Source: Selenomonadales bacterium (GTDB lineage: Bacteria; Bacillota; UBA994). Taken from it: 58,363 nt of DNA. Position 1 is the stretch's first letter. Each line of letters starts with the position of its first letter. The stretch lies in NCBI GenBank assembly GCA_018335585.1, contig JAGXRZ010000044.1, positions 1-58,363 of the forward strand. Reading direction: 5' to 3'. The notes beneath the pieces are model-generated. The model did no database searches, had not been told where the DNA came from, and saw only the letters and a list, made by a program, of their open reading frames with translations. Below, piece by piece: positions 1 to 8,746 of this stretch. A program made the position numbers and the translations under genes.

Positions 1-69
1 GGTGGAGCAGAATACTATGACGCCCAGGAGAAATCTACGATGCTTGATTTCCTGAAGACACTTCAGTGA
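1..69 (+). CDS. C-terminal end of an unidentified protein (partial)
   Basis: The first frame is open from base 1 and ends at a TGA at 67-69, giving about 22 residues that finish LDFLKTLQ. The 5' part lies outside the window. A C-terminus of the form FLKTL is common in c-type cytochromes and cytochrome peroxidases, but with so few residues this is only a hint. No heme motif is in view. No other reading in this short stretch looks coding. Confidence 0.4.
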   Translation, partial: GGAEYYDAQEKSTMLDFLKTLQ

Positions 70-174
70 TTGACATTATCTAAACTTGAATCATAACATT
101 CCCCTGTGCGCCGAGTCCCTTGCACTTCACTTTGCATAATGTAGGGCTTTTGATAAGCGGTAAACCTTGGGGGT

Positions 175-193
175 TCGGGGGCAAAGCCCCCGA
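175..193. repeat. perfect GC-rich hairpin
   Basis: TCGGGGGC and GCCCCCGA flank an AAA loop, a perfect 8-bp stem in the 230-base gap between the partial first gene and the M23 gene. There is no T-run on either side, so it is not a canonical terminator. It could be a copy of a dispersed extragenic repeat or an mRNA 3'-end hairpin. I found no second copy in the window. Confidence 0.5.
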
Positions 194-293
194 TATGCCT
201 AACTCTAGCAGTGGCCACCCGAACCAGTAGTTTCGGCCACGCTTCACGGCAATCCTCGGTCAACTTACGCCGTCTGCTGCGGGACAAATTGCG

Positions 294-1136
294 TTAGCAG
301 TAACACTTTGTCATTGCATGAATGTGAATGTGTGGCTCAGTTGTTTGACCGCTATTACCTACTTTACCTAAAACGTCTCCCTGGCGCACTCGCTGTCCTG
401 CATCAACAAGGATCGAATCTTGCTGTAGGTGTGCAATGACGATATGTACCCCTTCTGAAGTCTTAAGTACAATACAATTTCCTGCTGGATTTTGGGTATC
501 CCTTACCCCCACATCCATGTCCGGCAGTCCACCTACTGTGGAAACAACTACCCCGTCTATAGGGGCAATGACTGCTGAACCCCATGATGGGTATGCACTA
601 GGTGTGGCACCTTTCGCTTGCGCAGTCCAGTTGCTAGTGGGTAAACGTGTAAGATCAAGCCCAAATTGCTGCTCTATGACAGAACGGTGATGGTTGATAA
701 TGTTAAGAGGCCCTCCATGGGCAACATACCAAGTACCGTCGCTGACTGGGAGTGCCAGAGCTACGCCTGAAGGGATTGGCCACGAAACTATTGCGATACC
801 CACAAGAAGGAGGCCCACCCCCAGCAAAGCAAACCCCCAAGTGACAGGGCGCAAAGGTATCAACTGTGTTAGAGAAGAAATACCTCGAAGAGCAGCATAG
901 CTACTTAACAGCCCTGCAAGACCGATAACAAGAACAGTTATAACCCTTATCATCAAACCAGTTCGCCACCATGGGTAGGCCACATTGGAGACCAAACAGA
1001 CCCCTAACAGATATAAGGCCTGCGCTGCAAGCGATGGGCGGTTTGATGGTGAACGGCGCATCACAACCTGTACTGCCCCAGCAAGGAAGAAAGCAGCAAC
1101 TCCTAGCGGAACTGCCATAGCAATGAATGACCTCAT
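294..1136 (-). CDS. membrane-anchored M23 family metallopeptidase
   Basis: The protein is predicted to cut peptidoglycan cross-bridges from the outer face of the membrane. The N-terminal half holds about four hydrophobic segments, up to roughly residue 130. The C-terminal half is an M23 (LytM-like) domain. An N-x2-H plus downstream D pattern near residues 145-158 and a C-terminal H-I-H-I-H supply the expected zinc and catalytic residues. The start at 1136 is chosen because GGGGGTGG precedes it; an in-frame ATG at 1181 lacks a ribosome site. The protein stops only five residues after the HIHIH motif, shorter than most relatives, so the 3' end may be truncated. The region to the left is non-coding. 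Family assignment is firm; activity is inferred. Confidence 0.8.
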   Translation of the reverse strand: MRSFIAMAVPLGVAAFFLAGAVQVVMRRSPSNRPSLAAQALYLLGVCLVSNVAYPWWRTGLMIRVITVLVIGLAGLLSSYAALRGISSLTQLIPLRPVTWGFALLGVGLLLVGIAIVSWPIPSGVALALPVSDGTWYVAHGGPLNIINHHRSVIEQQFGLDLTRLPTSNWTAQAKGATPSAYPSWGSAVIAPIDGVVVSTVGGLPDMDVGVRDTQNPAGNCIVLKTSEGVHIVIAHLQQDSILVDAGQRVRQGDVLGKVGNSGQTTEPHIHIHAMTKCYC

Positions 1137-1208
1137 TACGACCACCCCCTGTTCAACTGGTGATCCTAGACCCGAGTCCATCGTTTAAATAATGCATTCC
1201 TAGTCACA

Positions 1209-1245
1209 ATTGTCTGGAGAAATTCTGCGCACAGTTTCAGACAAT
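1209..1245. repeat. 8-bp inverted repeat in the M23/SdpI gap
   Basis: ATTGTCTG (1209-1216) and CAGACAAT (1238-1245) are perfect inverted arms separated by 21 bases, upstream of the M23 gene on its 5' side. It may be a regulator site for that minus-strand gene. No clear -10/-35 pair is visible beside it. The rest of 1137-1355 holds nothing recognisable. Confidence 0.35.
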
Positions 1246-1355
1246 GTTGACTCCCTGTGTGTAAGGAGCTCCGGCTAATAATATGAGCGGGATTGAAAGA
1301 CGACACGGCAAACGGAATGAGGCTTATGGAGTCCTGCCTAGTTATAGAGTGGGAG

Positions 1356-2030
1356 TCAGCCGTTGGGCTGTCTGTTTATGACCACCTGATACTTCTCGTA
1401 CGACTTGCATAACAGGTACGCGAATAGAATGAGCGTCACTGAAAAGCTCAGGACCAGCCTGACAAGTTCAGGGATCGGAGGAATGGCGAGGATTAGATAA
1501 TTGCAGCCGCCTACTATAAGGAATGGAAGCCTGGATAACCGGTGGGTGTAGACCCACACCTCTTCAGACTTTAGTGTCCAACTAGTTCTCAAGCCAACTA
1601 ACCAGTTAGGTTTTGCCTTGTGAATAACCATGCCATACAGAGTAAATATTGGCACAAGTGTCCCCACTGCTCTCTTACCCAGATCCCACTCAAGAGCGTA
1701 GATATTCGTGGCGCCAGGCGTCACGTACATTATACCTAGCAGCATCAGTGCCCAATGGAGATATAGGAATAGCATTGCGGCACTGCTTATGATTGAGACT
1801 ACGCCCCCAAATTTCTTGCCCGCAAACCAGGCAACCAGGGTTAGATATGAGAAAAGAAAACCTACGAACAGCCACCCGCCTCTAGACCCTCCCCATCTGT
1901 TTATGTTGCCCAGCAAATCCATATGTCCTGGGACTTGCGCGGGCATGAAATAGAGTAGAGACAAAACGAAAATTGTCGGCGCAAGGACAAAATACAGGTC
2001 AACAGAGTGTTGGCTAAAAAACTTCTTCAT
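1356..2030 (-). CDS. SdpI/DUF1648 family membrane protein
   Basis: A 224-residue integral membrane protein with about six hydrophobic segments. The N-terminal part resembles DUF1648 (a proline-rich MPAQVPGHMD loop after the first helix). The C-terminal part has the SdpI-type signature around LVGLRTSWTLKSEEVW followed by a THR motif. The founding member, Bacillus SdpI, protects against the SdpC toxin and sequesters a repressor; many homologues have no known role. The start at 2030 is supported by a strong GGGGAGGGGGTGAGG ribosome site. The ORF runs upstream to 2198 but that part is a weak hydrophobic tail without a ribosome site. No toxin gene is visible next to it. It lies between a decayed recombinase and an M23 gene. 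Confidence 0.8.
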   Translation of the reverse strand: MKKFFSQHSVDLYFVLAPTIFVLSLLYFMPAQVPGHMDLLGNINRWGGSRGGWLFVGFLFSYLTLVAWFAGKKFGGVVSIISSAAMLFLYLHWALMLLGIMYVTPGATNIYALEWDLGKRAVGTLVPIFTLYGMVIHKAKPNWLVGLRTSWTLKSEEVWVYTHRLSRLPFLIVGGCNYLILAIPPIPELVRLVLSFSVTLILFAYLLCKSYEKYQVVINRQPNG

Positions 2031-2172
2031 AACGTCCTCACCCCCTCCCCGTTGGCTTAGATTGGAAAGCACTGTAAACATGATAAACGTATTCGCCGTA
2101 TTAATGTTTTTTCCTTCACCTCTATTCAGATTGCTTGGGAAACAGACCTGTAATACCGGCAGACAACATGAC

Positions 2173-2216
2173 AGCACCCACAAGAATTCCGTAGCCATTC
2201 TTGTGGGTGCTTTTTT
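2173..2216 (+). terminator. Rho-independent terminator-like hairpin
   Basis: A perfect 15-bp stem (AGCACCCACAAGAAT, 9-base loop, inverse arm) is followed on the plus strand by TTTTTT. No plus-strand gene ends just before it. On the minus strand it sits immediately beyond the 3' end of the recombinase fragment at 2222 and before the SdpI-like gene. It may be the left-over end of the element to which that recombinase belonged. Confidence 0.75.
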
Positions 2217-2221
2217 GTGCT

Positions 2222-2728
2222 TTAACCTTCAATCTCCGTGCCGTCTTTAAAGCTGAACATCAGCCTGCCATCTGGCATCACCCTTACCGTCTCGACCGCC
2301 ACTGTCCACAGCTTCTCGTCGAATTCCTCCAAAACCAGCGGGCGCCTCTCTATCCCCTGGATAAAACCCTCAAGCACCAGGAACTTAGTCTGTCGCTCAC
2401 GCCTCAGCCCCTCAAGCTCGGCAACCCGCTCCGTGGCCTTGCGGTGCCGCTCCAGATAGCTGTTGTTTCGTTCATTGAACTCATCCTGGTTGACCACTGA
2501 GCGGGCACTCTCGTAGATTGCCTTCCTGGCCAGTTCGGCGACCACCTCAATTTCCTGCCCCAGTTCCACAAGCTCAGCATCAATCTCCGAGCAGTCGCAA
2601 AGCAAGCTCTGAGCGAGTCGGCAGTTAGCGAGCAACTCCTCTCGGTCGCTCATCAGCGTGTTAAACGCATTGAGGAATCGCTGCTTCAACTCATCCTCTG
2701 ACTTTCCTGTATCGCCCTTGTTACGCAA
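2222..2728 (-). pseudogene. C-terminal fragment of a large serine recombinase
   Basis: About 160 residues match the coiled-coil C-terminal domain of the intact recombinase at 9938-11515 almost line for line, including shared stretches such as RFLNAFNTLMSDREELL and FNERNNSYLERHRKATERVA. The catalytic N-terminal domain, recombinase domain and zinc ribbon are absent. Similarity starts near residue 12 (EDELKQRF) and the normal C-terminal end is kept (FKDGTEIEG against FKGGTKVES). The fragment has lost its catalytic serine and cannot be an active recombinase. The stop falls six bases from a strong terminator hairpin. It is most simply the remnant of an older, related integrated element. Confidence 0.85.
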
Positions 2729-2736
2729 GGGATGGG

Positions 2737-2991
2737 TTATCTTCTGGTTACTTTCTTAAGCACTAATGCAATTCCAATAACGAGTAATATGAAACTCACA
2801 TAATAGAAAGGAGTGTGTGTAAAGCGTAACCTAGCCCTGCCGAACTGCCCGTAAAGGATTGCAAAAGTCGAGTAAGCAATAAGAAGCCACCCTATATACT
2901 TCTTAATATTAGCTATACCTCCCTCCACCTTGCCTCTTATTTTTTTGGGACGGCCCGCTACTCCCGGCGGGGTACAACTGAGGTCGTTCAC
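2737..2991 (-). CDS. small membrane protein, possibly a partial gene
   Basis: 84 codons; the last 60 encode two hydrophobic helices (around YIGWLLIAYSTFAILYG and FYYVSFILLVIGIALVL) ending in basic KKVTRR. A good ribosome site (GGAGGTA) lies inside the frame before an ATT codon, suggesting that the original start may have been there and that the first 25 residues are not native. It sits eight bases upstream of the recombinase fragment. No family recognised. The position between two decayed elements makes a remnant as likely as a working gene. Confidence 0.45.
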   Translation of the reverse strand: MNDLSCTPPGVAGRPKKIRGKVEGGIANIKKYIGWLLIAYSTFAILYGQFGRARLRFTHTPFYYVSFILLVIGIALVLKKVTRR

Positions 2992-3073
2992 TCCTACTAC
3001 TTTCTAGTAGGCGGAGGAAGTATAGCTTGTGGGTCGTTGTTGATGGTCATACCCGGGTTGTTCGCAGCGGTGT

Positions 3074-3220
3074 TTGCAGAGGTACTTACGGCTCATTAGG
3101 TCGCAAAGCGTGAATTACCGGGTTGCTAAGCTATGCAGAGTACTAGCAGTCAGCAAGAGCAGCTTCTACGCATGGATGAGTCGCCCAAAGAGCAAGCGTG
3201 AGCAGGCAACGAGAAGAAAT
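3074..3220 (+). pseudogene. IS3-family transposase OrfB N-terminal fragment
   Basis: About 48 residues read like the start of an IS3-group OrfB: a short helix-turn-helix segment (VAKLCRVLAVSKSSFYAW) followed by a basic linker RPKSKREQATRR. Similarity stops there. The rve/DDE catalytic domain of about 230 residues is absent, and no terminal inverted repeats are visible. It is an insertion sequence scar, consistent with the other decay in this interval. Confidence 0.75.
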
Positions 3221-3380
3221 TTCGAGGGAAATATACGTCTTCCGACTTCGGCGGATCCCATCGATCAACAATGGCGTCCTTCTCACAACTGACAGTCACT
3301 AGCCTATCTCTAACCAGACATATGGGCTGGTAGAGCAGCACCAGTGCCAACAGCAGAGTTGCCGTAATTCTCCTGAACAC
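3217..3380 (-). pseudogene. 5' fragment of a secreted or anchored protein gene
   Basis: A GTG at 3380 with GAGGTG upstream opens a frame that starts MFRRITATLLLALVLLYQP, a plausible signal peptide or membrane anchor. The frame then runs into the antisense of the IS3 fragment, where it loses any protein-like character. It may be the start of a gene cut by the insertion sequence. Support is limited to the ribosome site and the hydrophobic start. Confidence 0.25.
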
Positions 3381-3473
3381 ACTTCACACCTCTTATCCAT
3401 TATCTTCCTACTTGTTCCCTCTAATTATAACTGATGGATTGGCGTGTCACAAGGACATTATAATAGCACGATG

Positions 3474-3632
3474 CTACTGGGGACGCCCCTTATACAAGTC
3501 GCAGGCAGCTTTCATCAGCTCAAGGGCCTCCTCGGGTCGGCTCTGCTGCTCTATCAATTCAGCACCAAAACTCAGTACATCGGCAGCGTCCCTGTAGCGG
3601 GCAAGCATGATGGAATGATTGTCTGCTGTGAA
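3474..3632 (-). pseudogene. C-terminal remnant of an unidentified (TPR-like) gene
   Basis: Reading the minus strand from 3632 to the TAG at 3474-3476 gives about 52 residues with a natural composition, ending EEALELMKAACDLYKGRPQ. The amphipathic pattern resembles a tetratricopeptide helix pair, but the family is not recognised. It begins exactly where the recombinase fragment at 3632-3907 ends, in a different frame, with no start codon or ribosome site of its own at the junction. The arrangement looks like a gene whose 5' part was displaced by a recombinase-bearing element. An internal ATG could start a shorter product. Confidence 0.45.
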
Positions 3633-3907
3633 CCCTTAGTAACCGCTCCAATCTTAAACTGAAACAGTAGCCTGCCGTCTGACATTATCTTTACCCTATC
3701 AACCGCCACTGCCCATAGCCTCTCGTCGAACTCCTCCAGAACCAGAGAGCGCGTCTCTATCCCCTGGATAAACCCTCCGCGCATTAGGATCTTACTCTGG
3801 TGTTCACGTCCCAGCCTCTCGATCTTGGCGACCCGCTCCGTGGCTTTGTGGTGCCTTTCCAGATAACTGCTGTTTCGTTCATTGCACTCATCCCGGCTCA
3901 CTACTAC
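3632..3907 (-). pseudogene. second C-terminal fragment of a large serine recombinase
   Basis: About 90 residues match the last part of the recombinase at 9938-11515, for example NERNSSYLERHHKATERVA and LVLEEFDERLWAVAVD. The fragment has drifted more than the one at 2222-2728 and lost its own stop codon: the frame runs on past the normal C-terminus. Upstream, a stretch ending near 4019 has no recombinase similarity. It directly abuts the gene remnant at 3474-3632. Confidence 0.8.
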
Positions 3908-4019
3908 GAACGCATTGTATTCTGTCGTGCTCTGTCCCCTTCTCCTTTCGTACTCATGCCATCCCTCGAGGTTTTTACCTAGTCTTGACCGCATACACAG
4001 CGGCTGCCACCAGCCGTTC

Positions 4020-5210
4020 TCATGTTCTTTTCTTAGCCACCCGAGCATGCTCCGTTCGGGCAGATAGTCTATTCCGTGAGGCAACCCTACGCAGCGAGTT
4101 GACTTCATTAATTATTGATTTGCCATATACTCTTCGGCTCTCTCTCCACAGCTTCATGACGATATCTGTAAGTCTCCGTCTTGTCTCGCGGTCAATGCCC
4201 AGATAGTAGCCCTTCATTGTGCTTATCGTGGCCGGGCCGTCCATCAACATGTCATCAAAGGCATCAGCACCTGTTGCCCTCATCATGCCAAAAAGCGCAT
4301 CCACGAACTGCTTCCTTTCGTCCATTGATAGGCTATCAAGCCACCCTTCTAGGATGCTGTCCAGGTTACGACTATGCATGCTCAGCTTCCCAGCACGCAC
4401 AAAACGGGTTCCAACAACCTCCCACATGAAGGCGTCGTGCTGCCAGATACCGAGTCCTTTGCTATCTACAATTACGGGACTCTCCCCGCACTCCAACAGC
4501 ATCCCAACAAGAGCAGCTTTGGGAACTAGGGTGTGCATTCGGCTTGCCATGTCTTGATAACCTGTACTCTGGATGACGTTCATGTGGAATCCTGGCCCAT
4601 CATTATTATAGACATTCATGATTCTTGCCCTGATCTTACTATCAGAATGTGTTGCGGCATAGACAGCGATGTTTCCGCCCTTGGAGTGACCGCCTAAGTG
4701 CAACCTCCCCTTGAGGTCAGCTGCAGTGTCATTTACATAAATCACAGCCTGCCTATGCGCTGGCACTTCTTCCTCAAAGCTCATCCGTAGGTTCTCTTCC
4801 CACCCTGCAACACTATTACCTGTACCTCTAAAAGCGATGTAGTGTTCATCACCAGTGAGCGAGAAAGTAACAGCAGAGAACTGGCTTGCAGGCTGGCGAT
4901 CATGCGAACTGACGTATCCTAGCAGTTCAACATCGCGATAACGAGTTGTCTTCGCGGCACACATCAGCAGTTCGGCAACCTTTTCTGGGTAATAATAGCT
5001 TGCGTAGACCGACGGGGGTTCCTCGCTGGCAATGATTTGGCTTGCCAAATCGGACAGCGTCATCCCACTGCACATCTGTCCACGGGTAGCAACTCCGTCC
5101 AAGTTCAGATATGCGAGTTGAGACAGTATCAGATTATCGACTTCGTTGAAACAATCACACGAGAAGCTCATGTCTCCTCGCCACTTCAGATAATCAATTA
5201 TGTTCGCCAT
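4020..5210 (-). CDS. DUF2974 (Mbeg1-like) alpha/beta-hydrolase family protein
   Basis: A 396-residue protein. The core holds the lipase-like elbow GGHSKGGNIA near residue 160, preceded by the family signature HYIAFRGTGNSVAGWEEN, which marks DUF2974. In this family the nucleophile serine sits in GHSKGGN; substrates are not established. The start at 5210 has AGAGAGG upstream and lies two bases from the stop of yidC at 5212, so the two are probably co-transcribed. The longer frame to 5306 overlaps yidC and is rejected. The last residues run to 4020, just before the recombinase debris, so the natural C-terminus may be altered. Confidence 0.85.
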   Translation of the reverse strand: MANIIDYLKWRGDMSFSCDCFNEVDNLILSQLAYLNLDGVATRGQMCSGMTLSDLASQIIASEEPPSVYASYYYPEKVAELLMCAAKTTRYRDVELLGYVSSHDRQPASQFSAVTFSLTGDEHYIAFRGTGNSVAGWEENLRMSFEEEVPAHRQAVIYVNDTAADLKGRLHLGGHSKGGNIAVYAATHSDSKIRARIMNVYNNDGPGFHMNVIQSTGYQDMASRMHTLVPKAALVGMLLECGESPVIVDSKGLGIWQHDAFMWEVVGTRFVRAGKLSMHSRNLDSILEGWLDSLSMDERKQFVDALFGMMRATGADAFDDMLMDGPATISTMKGYYLGIDRETRRRLTDIVMKLWRESRRVYGKSIINEVNSLRRVASRNRLSARTEHARVAKKRT

Positions 5211-5211
5211 A

Positions 5212-6141
5212 TCAGTTCCTCTCTTGAGCCGATGTGCAAATCCGCTTCGTAGTTTTGCATTTTCGCTGCTTTTTTTTATCCGGAGCTCTTTTGGATACAA
5301 AAGCATTCAAGGTCATGTTTTGCAGCATTTGGGCCATGTTCCCAGCCGTCCAGTAGAGCCCGAGTCCGGCCGGGACACTAAAGGCCACCATCCCTGTTAC
5401 CGCTGCTGCTATCAAACTCATCGTTCCTGGAGCGAATCCTTGAGTCGTGTCTTCCGTTGCCCCAGTGGTCTGTCTTAGAGGATATCTTACTGACACATAG
5501 GTTGTGACCACTGCTGCCAATGGTATCAATAATAGTAGCAGATTCTGCGTTCTCATCGGGGCTTCCATGAACTCCAGGTAGCGATATGTGGGGATGGCAC
5601 CCAAGTTGACCCCAAAAAAATCCATGTTGATGAGATCTCCTGACCTAAGCAAGTCACCAGCTACGGCGACTCGGTCAGGGAACTTGCTGAAGTAACCTAT
5701 AATGCTCAGATCTCTCATGTTTGCCACTCTGTTTGTGACTGGAATCATCTCATACAGTCGCAGGATATCATCCGGAGACTTGCCAACCATGTATTTCAGT
5801 GGCTGTGAGATCACATAATAAAGCGCGAAGAACATGGGCATCTGAATCAACATCGGGAAAAGACTCCCGGCCGGATTTACGTTATGTTCTTTGTACAGCT
5901 TCATGGTCTCAAGGCCAAGCTTCTCCTTGTCATGAGCATATGACTTCTGTATCTTCTTTAATCTGGGCTGGACTTCGCTTATTTTGGCTGAGGCATAGTA
6001 CTGCTTCAGGGTCAGGGGCGTCAACAACAGCCTCAAGAATACTGTCAGCAATATAATGGCGACTCCATAATTCCCGAATGCCAGATGAGTGTAAATGAAT
6101 CTCAGCATGTAACCAATTGGGAATGCAATAGCATCAAGCAT
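5212..6141 (-). CDS. yidC: YidC/Oxa1 family membrane protein insertase
   Basis: This protein inserts proteins into the inner membrane, alone or with Sec. The 309-residue product has the family order: an N-terminal helix, a cytoplasmic hairpin rich in charged residues (around QPRLKKIQKSYAHDKEKLG), then the PMLIQMPMFFALYYVI helix and two further helices ending with VPAGLGLYWTAGNMAQMLQN. The C-terminal tail is basic. There is no signal-peptide lipobox, unlike SpoIIIJ of Bacillus. The start at 6141 has GGGGGGAGGGG upstream. It is not in the usual rpmH-rnpA-yidC context, so it is probably a second paralogue. Confidence 0.92.
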   Translation of the reverse strand: MLDAIAFPIGYMLRFIYTHLAFGNYGVAIILLTVFLRLLLTPLTLKQYYASAKISEVQPRLKKIQKSYAHDKEKLGLETMKLYKEHNVNPAGSLFPMLIQMPMFFALYYVISQPLKYMVGKSPDDILRLYEMIPVTNRVANMRDLSIIGYFSKFPDRVAVAGDLLRSGDLINMDFFGVNLGAIPTYRYLEFMEAPMRTQNLLLLLIPLAAVVTTYVSVRYPLRQTTGATEDTTQGFAPGTMSLIAAAVTGMVAFSVPAGLGLYWTAGNMAQMLQNMTLNAFVSKRAPDKKKQRKCKTTKRICTSAQERN

Positions 6142-6360
6142 TACTAAAGCCCCTCCCCCCTTACATCTTCTATCTACCAAATCGGCATATCACAAACCGA
6201 CATGGGAGTTTCCTGCAACCCTAGATAAGGCGCTTCTGCCATGACGATTTAATCTCGCACATTTGGCTGGCACGTGACGGAAACCTCTCTGCTCTTTCCG
6301 TTCATCTCAGGCTGCGATCATTGATACTAGCGGACCCAGAACGAAACTGGGGCCATTGGC

Positions 6361-7233
6361 CTATAGCCCTCTTTCTCTTCCCATGAATGCAAGGCAGAGC
6401 AATCCCGGTCCTGTGTGTGCGCCAATCACGGGTCCTAGGTAGCTTATCAATACTTCCTTCACTCTCAACTCACCCATGACCAGGCTCTTCAGACGCTCAG
6501 CATCTTCAAGGCAGTCTCCGTGGGAGATAAGAATAGTCTGTTCTTCCGGGTTGACTATTCTGTCCTTGAGTTCCGTCATCAAACCACAGATTGCTTTCTG
6601 TCGGCCACGAACTTTCGTTGCTAAAGCGAGTCTGCCCCCTTTGTCAATAGTCAGAATGGGTTTAATGCTCAAAACCGCACCCAGAGACGCGCTTGTTGCC
6701 GACAGCCTGCCTCCTCTTCTTAGGTGCTCTAAGCTGTCAACCGTGAACCATGTGTTGATTCTTTGCTTGTTGGCTTCTATCCAAGCAACTATATCTTCCT
6801 TTGATCTGCCTTGCTCTAACATTTCACAAGCATAGCGAACCAGAAGACCTTGCCCAACCGTTGCGCTCTTCGTATCTAGAACTGAAATGTCAGCCCCAGG
6901 GTGATCCCGTAGTATCTCGTTTCGTGCCAAGACCGCGCCGCCGTATGACCCGCTCAATGCTGAAGAAAAGCCGACGTATATTATGGAGTGCCCTTCTGCT
7001 ATGTATCTCCGGAAGTAATCCTCATACACGAAGGGGGTGACTTGGGCGGTCGTGGCCATCGCCCCCTTGCGCAACTCATCATAGAACTTCTGATAAGGAA
7101 GTGCTCGGCCACAATCGTCTGTGTATTCTTGTCCCTTGAGCGTAAAATGGAATGGGATTGTGGGCACCCTGTTCCGCCTCAGGTATTCTGATGCAAGGTC
7201 ACAAGTCGAGTCCGTAATTATTATGGGTTTCAT
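6361..7233 (-). CDS. DegV family fatty-acid-binding protein
   Basis: A 290-residue protein that starts with the DegV signature IITDSTCDL and continues with a VGFSSALSGSY loop, a TKSATVGQGLLVRYACEML segment and a C-terminal GPVIGAHTGPG motif. DegV/FakB proteins bind a fatty acid; in FakA-FakB systems they present it for phosphorylation. No FakA kinase is in the window. The ATG at 7233 is preceded by GGAGGCAAGACCA. It may be co-transcribed with the radical SAM gene upstream, with a gap of 142 bases. Confidence 0.93.
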   Translation of the reverse strand: MKPIIITDSTCDLASEYLRRNRVPTIPFHFTLKGQEYTDDCGRALPYQKFYDELRKGAMATTAQVTPFVYEDYFRRYIAEGHSIIYVGFSSALSGSYGGAVLARNEILRDHPGADISVLDTKSATVGQGLLVRYACEMLEQGRSKEDIVAWIEANKQRINTWFTVDSLEHLRRGGRLSATSASLGAVLSIKPILTIDKGGRLALATKVRGRQKAICGLMTELKDRIVNPEEQTILISHGDCLEDAERLKSLVMGELRVKEVLISYLGPVIGAHTGPGLLCLAFMGRERGL

Positions 7234-7375
7234 TGGTCTTGCCTCCTCAATATTGCTTTGGGACTAAGTCCGTTTACTGCAGTGAATGAGCCGGTGTCGT
7301 CACAACACAATCGCGAATTACTGTGACTCCACCTGCAGCAGAGACGGGTTCATAACGGTCTGGCCTACCTATAAT

Positions 7376-8746
7376 CTAATCTGTGCGTTTGGGTCTCTGA
7401 CTTGACGATTCAACCCATAGTCTCTCCGCCGCCACTGCCCAAGCGACAGACGCAGGCCTGCACTTCTCGCAGAGATGACCGACATCTTCAGGATGTAAGG
7501 TTTCAGTTGACCTTGCTCCTGAGGCAGTCACCATGTCTCGGAGCCTGTCTGGATTATCCAGCAGTGGACATGGTCTCAGCATGTTCCCATTGAAGGGCTG
7601 ATTCTCTTTGTACTGCATGAACAAGGGATTTCTCAGTGCTGTAACCAGGGCTGTGTCGTGAATGTTGGAATCAGAGTAGTGTATGAATGCGCATGGTTCA
7701 ATGTCGCCATTTGCATTTATATGTAGATATCTCCGTCCGCCCCCGATGCATCCATCAGCATATTCGCCGTCGTTCCAGAAGTCCATCGTGAAGATCGCTT
7801 TGCTCTTTCGGAACCTGCGGACTTGTTGGTACATGAACTCTCGCTGCTCGGCATTTGCCATTAGTTCTGGTGATGCATCCATGCCCACTGGCATATATGT
7901 GAAGAACCAAGCGAACTTCGCGCCATTAGAGATCATCTTGTCAAAGAACGCCTCACTCCCAACCTTATCTGTGTTATTACTTGTGTAGCAGCATGATATC
8001 CCAAAGGGCAGCTTCTTGATCTTTAGAACTTCCATAGCATTTTCGACTGCCAAATAGGTGCCTTCCCCGCGGCGAGAATCCGTCTCATACTCAAAGCCCT
8101 CGACGCTAATCGCAGGAACAAAATTCTTAACCCTCAGCATTTCATCTGCAAATGTCTCATCGATCAGCGTTCCGTTAGTGAACGCAAGGAACACGCAGTC
8201 ACTATGTCTTTCACACAACCTCACGATGTCGTCTTTGCGGAGCAGGGGCTCACCCCCAGAATATATGTACATGTAAATGCCCAGAGCCTTTCCTTGCTGA
8301 ATCACACTGTCCAGTGTATGATAACTCAAGCTCATATCAGGCCCATATTCTGCGGCCCAACATCCACTGCATCTCATGTTGCACGCCGAGGTCGGGTCCA
8401 TTAGTATCGCCCAAGGGACGTTGCATCCATGCTCTTCGCGGGCCTTTTCCTGCCTATTGCCACCGATGATGACTGCGTTCACAATGAAGTTTTCAAAGAG
8501 CCTCTTCCTCACATCAGTATCGATATCTGTCCACAGGCTTTTGGTCAACAGAGACCAGTTGCTACCCTCATCAGAGAGTACCTCCCTCACAACTGACACT
8601 TTGCCTTTCAGTACCCCCTCCTTGTCGAACCTGTCAACCCAGTTCAAAACCCTAGGAATGTTCTTGTTAGGCTCCGACCCTAAGTGCGATAGTACTCTCT
8701 TAAGTCCATAACCTTTTGCGCTCTCGATAAAACCCTTCGTGCCCAT
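7376..8746 (-). CDS. radical SAM/SPASM domain protein
   Basis: A 456-residue enzyme of the radical SAM family. The CNMRCSGCW motif near residue 125 supplies the three cysteines for the SAM-binding iron-sulfur cluster. A GGEPLL motif follows. A C-terminal SPASM-type region with several cysteines (DGCIGGGRRYLHINANGDIE, then CAF, CPLLDNP, CEKC) would hold extra clusters. SPASM proteins often modify peptides or act in cofactor synthesis, but no precursor peptide is visible here. The start at 8746 uses GGGGAG ten bases upstream; the longer frame to 8812 lacks one. A TetR gene lies 280 bases upstream on the same strand. Confidence 0.9.
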   Translation of the reverse strand: MGTKGFIESAKGYGLKRVLSHLGSEPNKNIPRVLNWVDRFDKEGVLKGKVSVVREVLSDEGSNWSLLTKSLWTDIDTDVRKRLFENFIVNAVIIGGNRQEKAREEHGCNVPWAILMDPTSACNMRCSGCWAAEYGPDMSLSYHTLDSVIQQGKALGIYMYIYSGGEPLLRKDDIVRLCERHSDCVFLAFTNGTLIDETFADEMLRVKNFVPAISVEGFEYETDSRRGEGTYLAVENAMEVLKIKKLPFGISCCYTSNNTDKVGSEAFFDKMISNGAKFAWFFTYMPVGMDASPELMANAEQREFMYQQVRRFRKSKAIFTMDFWNDGEYADGCIGGGRRYLHINANGDIEPCAFIHYSDSNIHDTALVTALRNPLFMQYKENQPFNGNMLRPCPLLDNPDRLRDMVTASGARSTETLHPEDVGHLCEKCRPASVAWAVAAERLWVESSSQRPKRTD

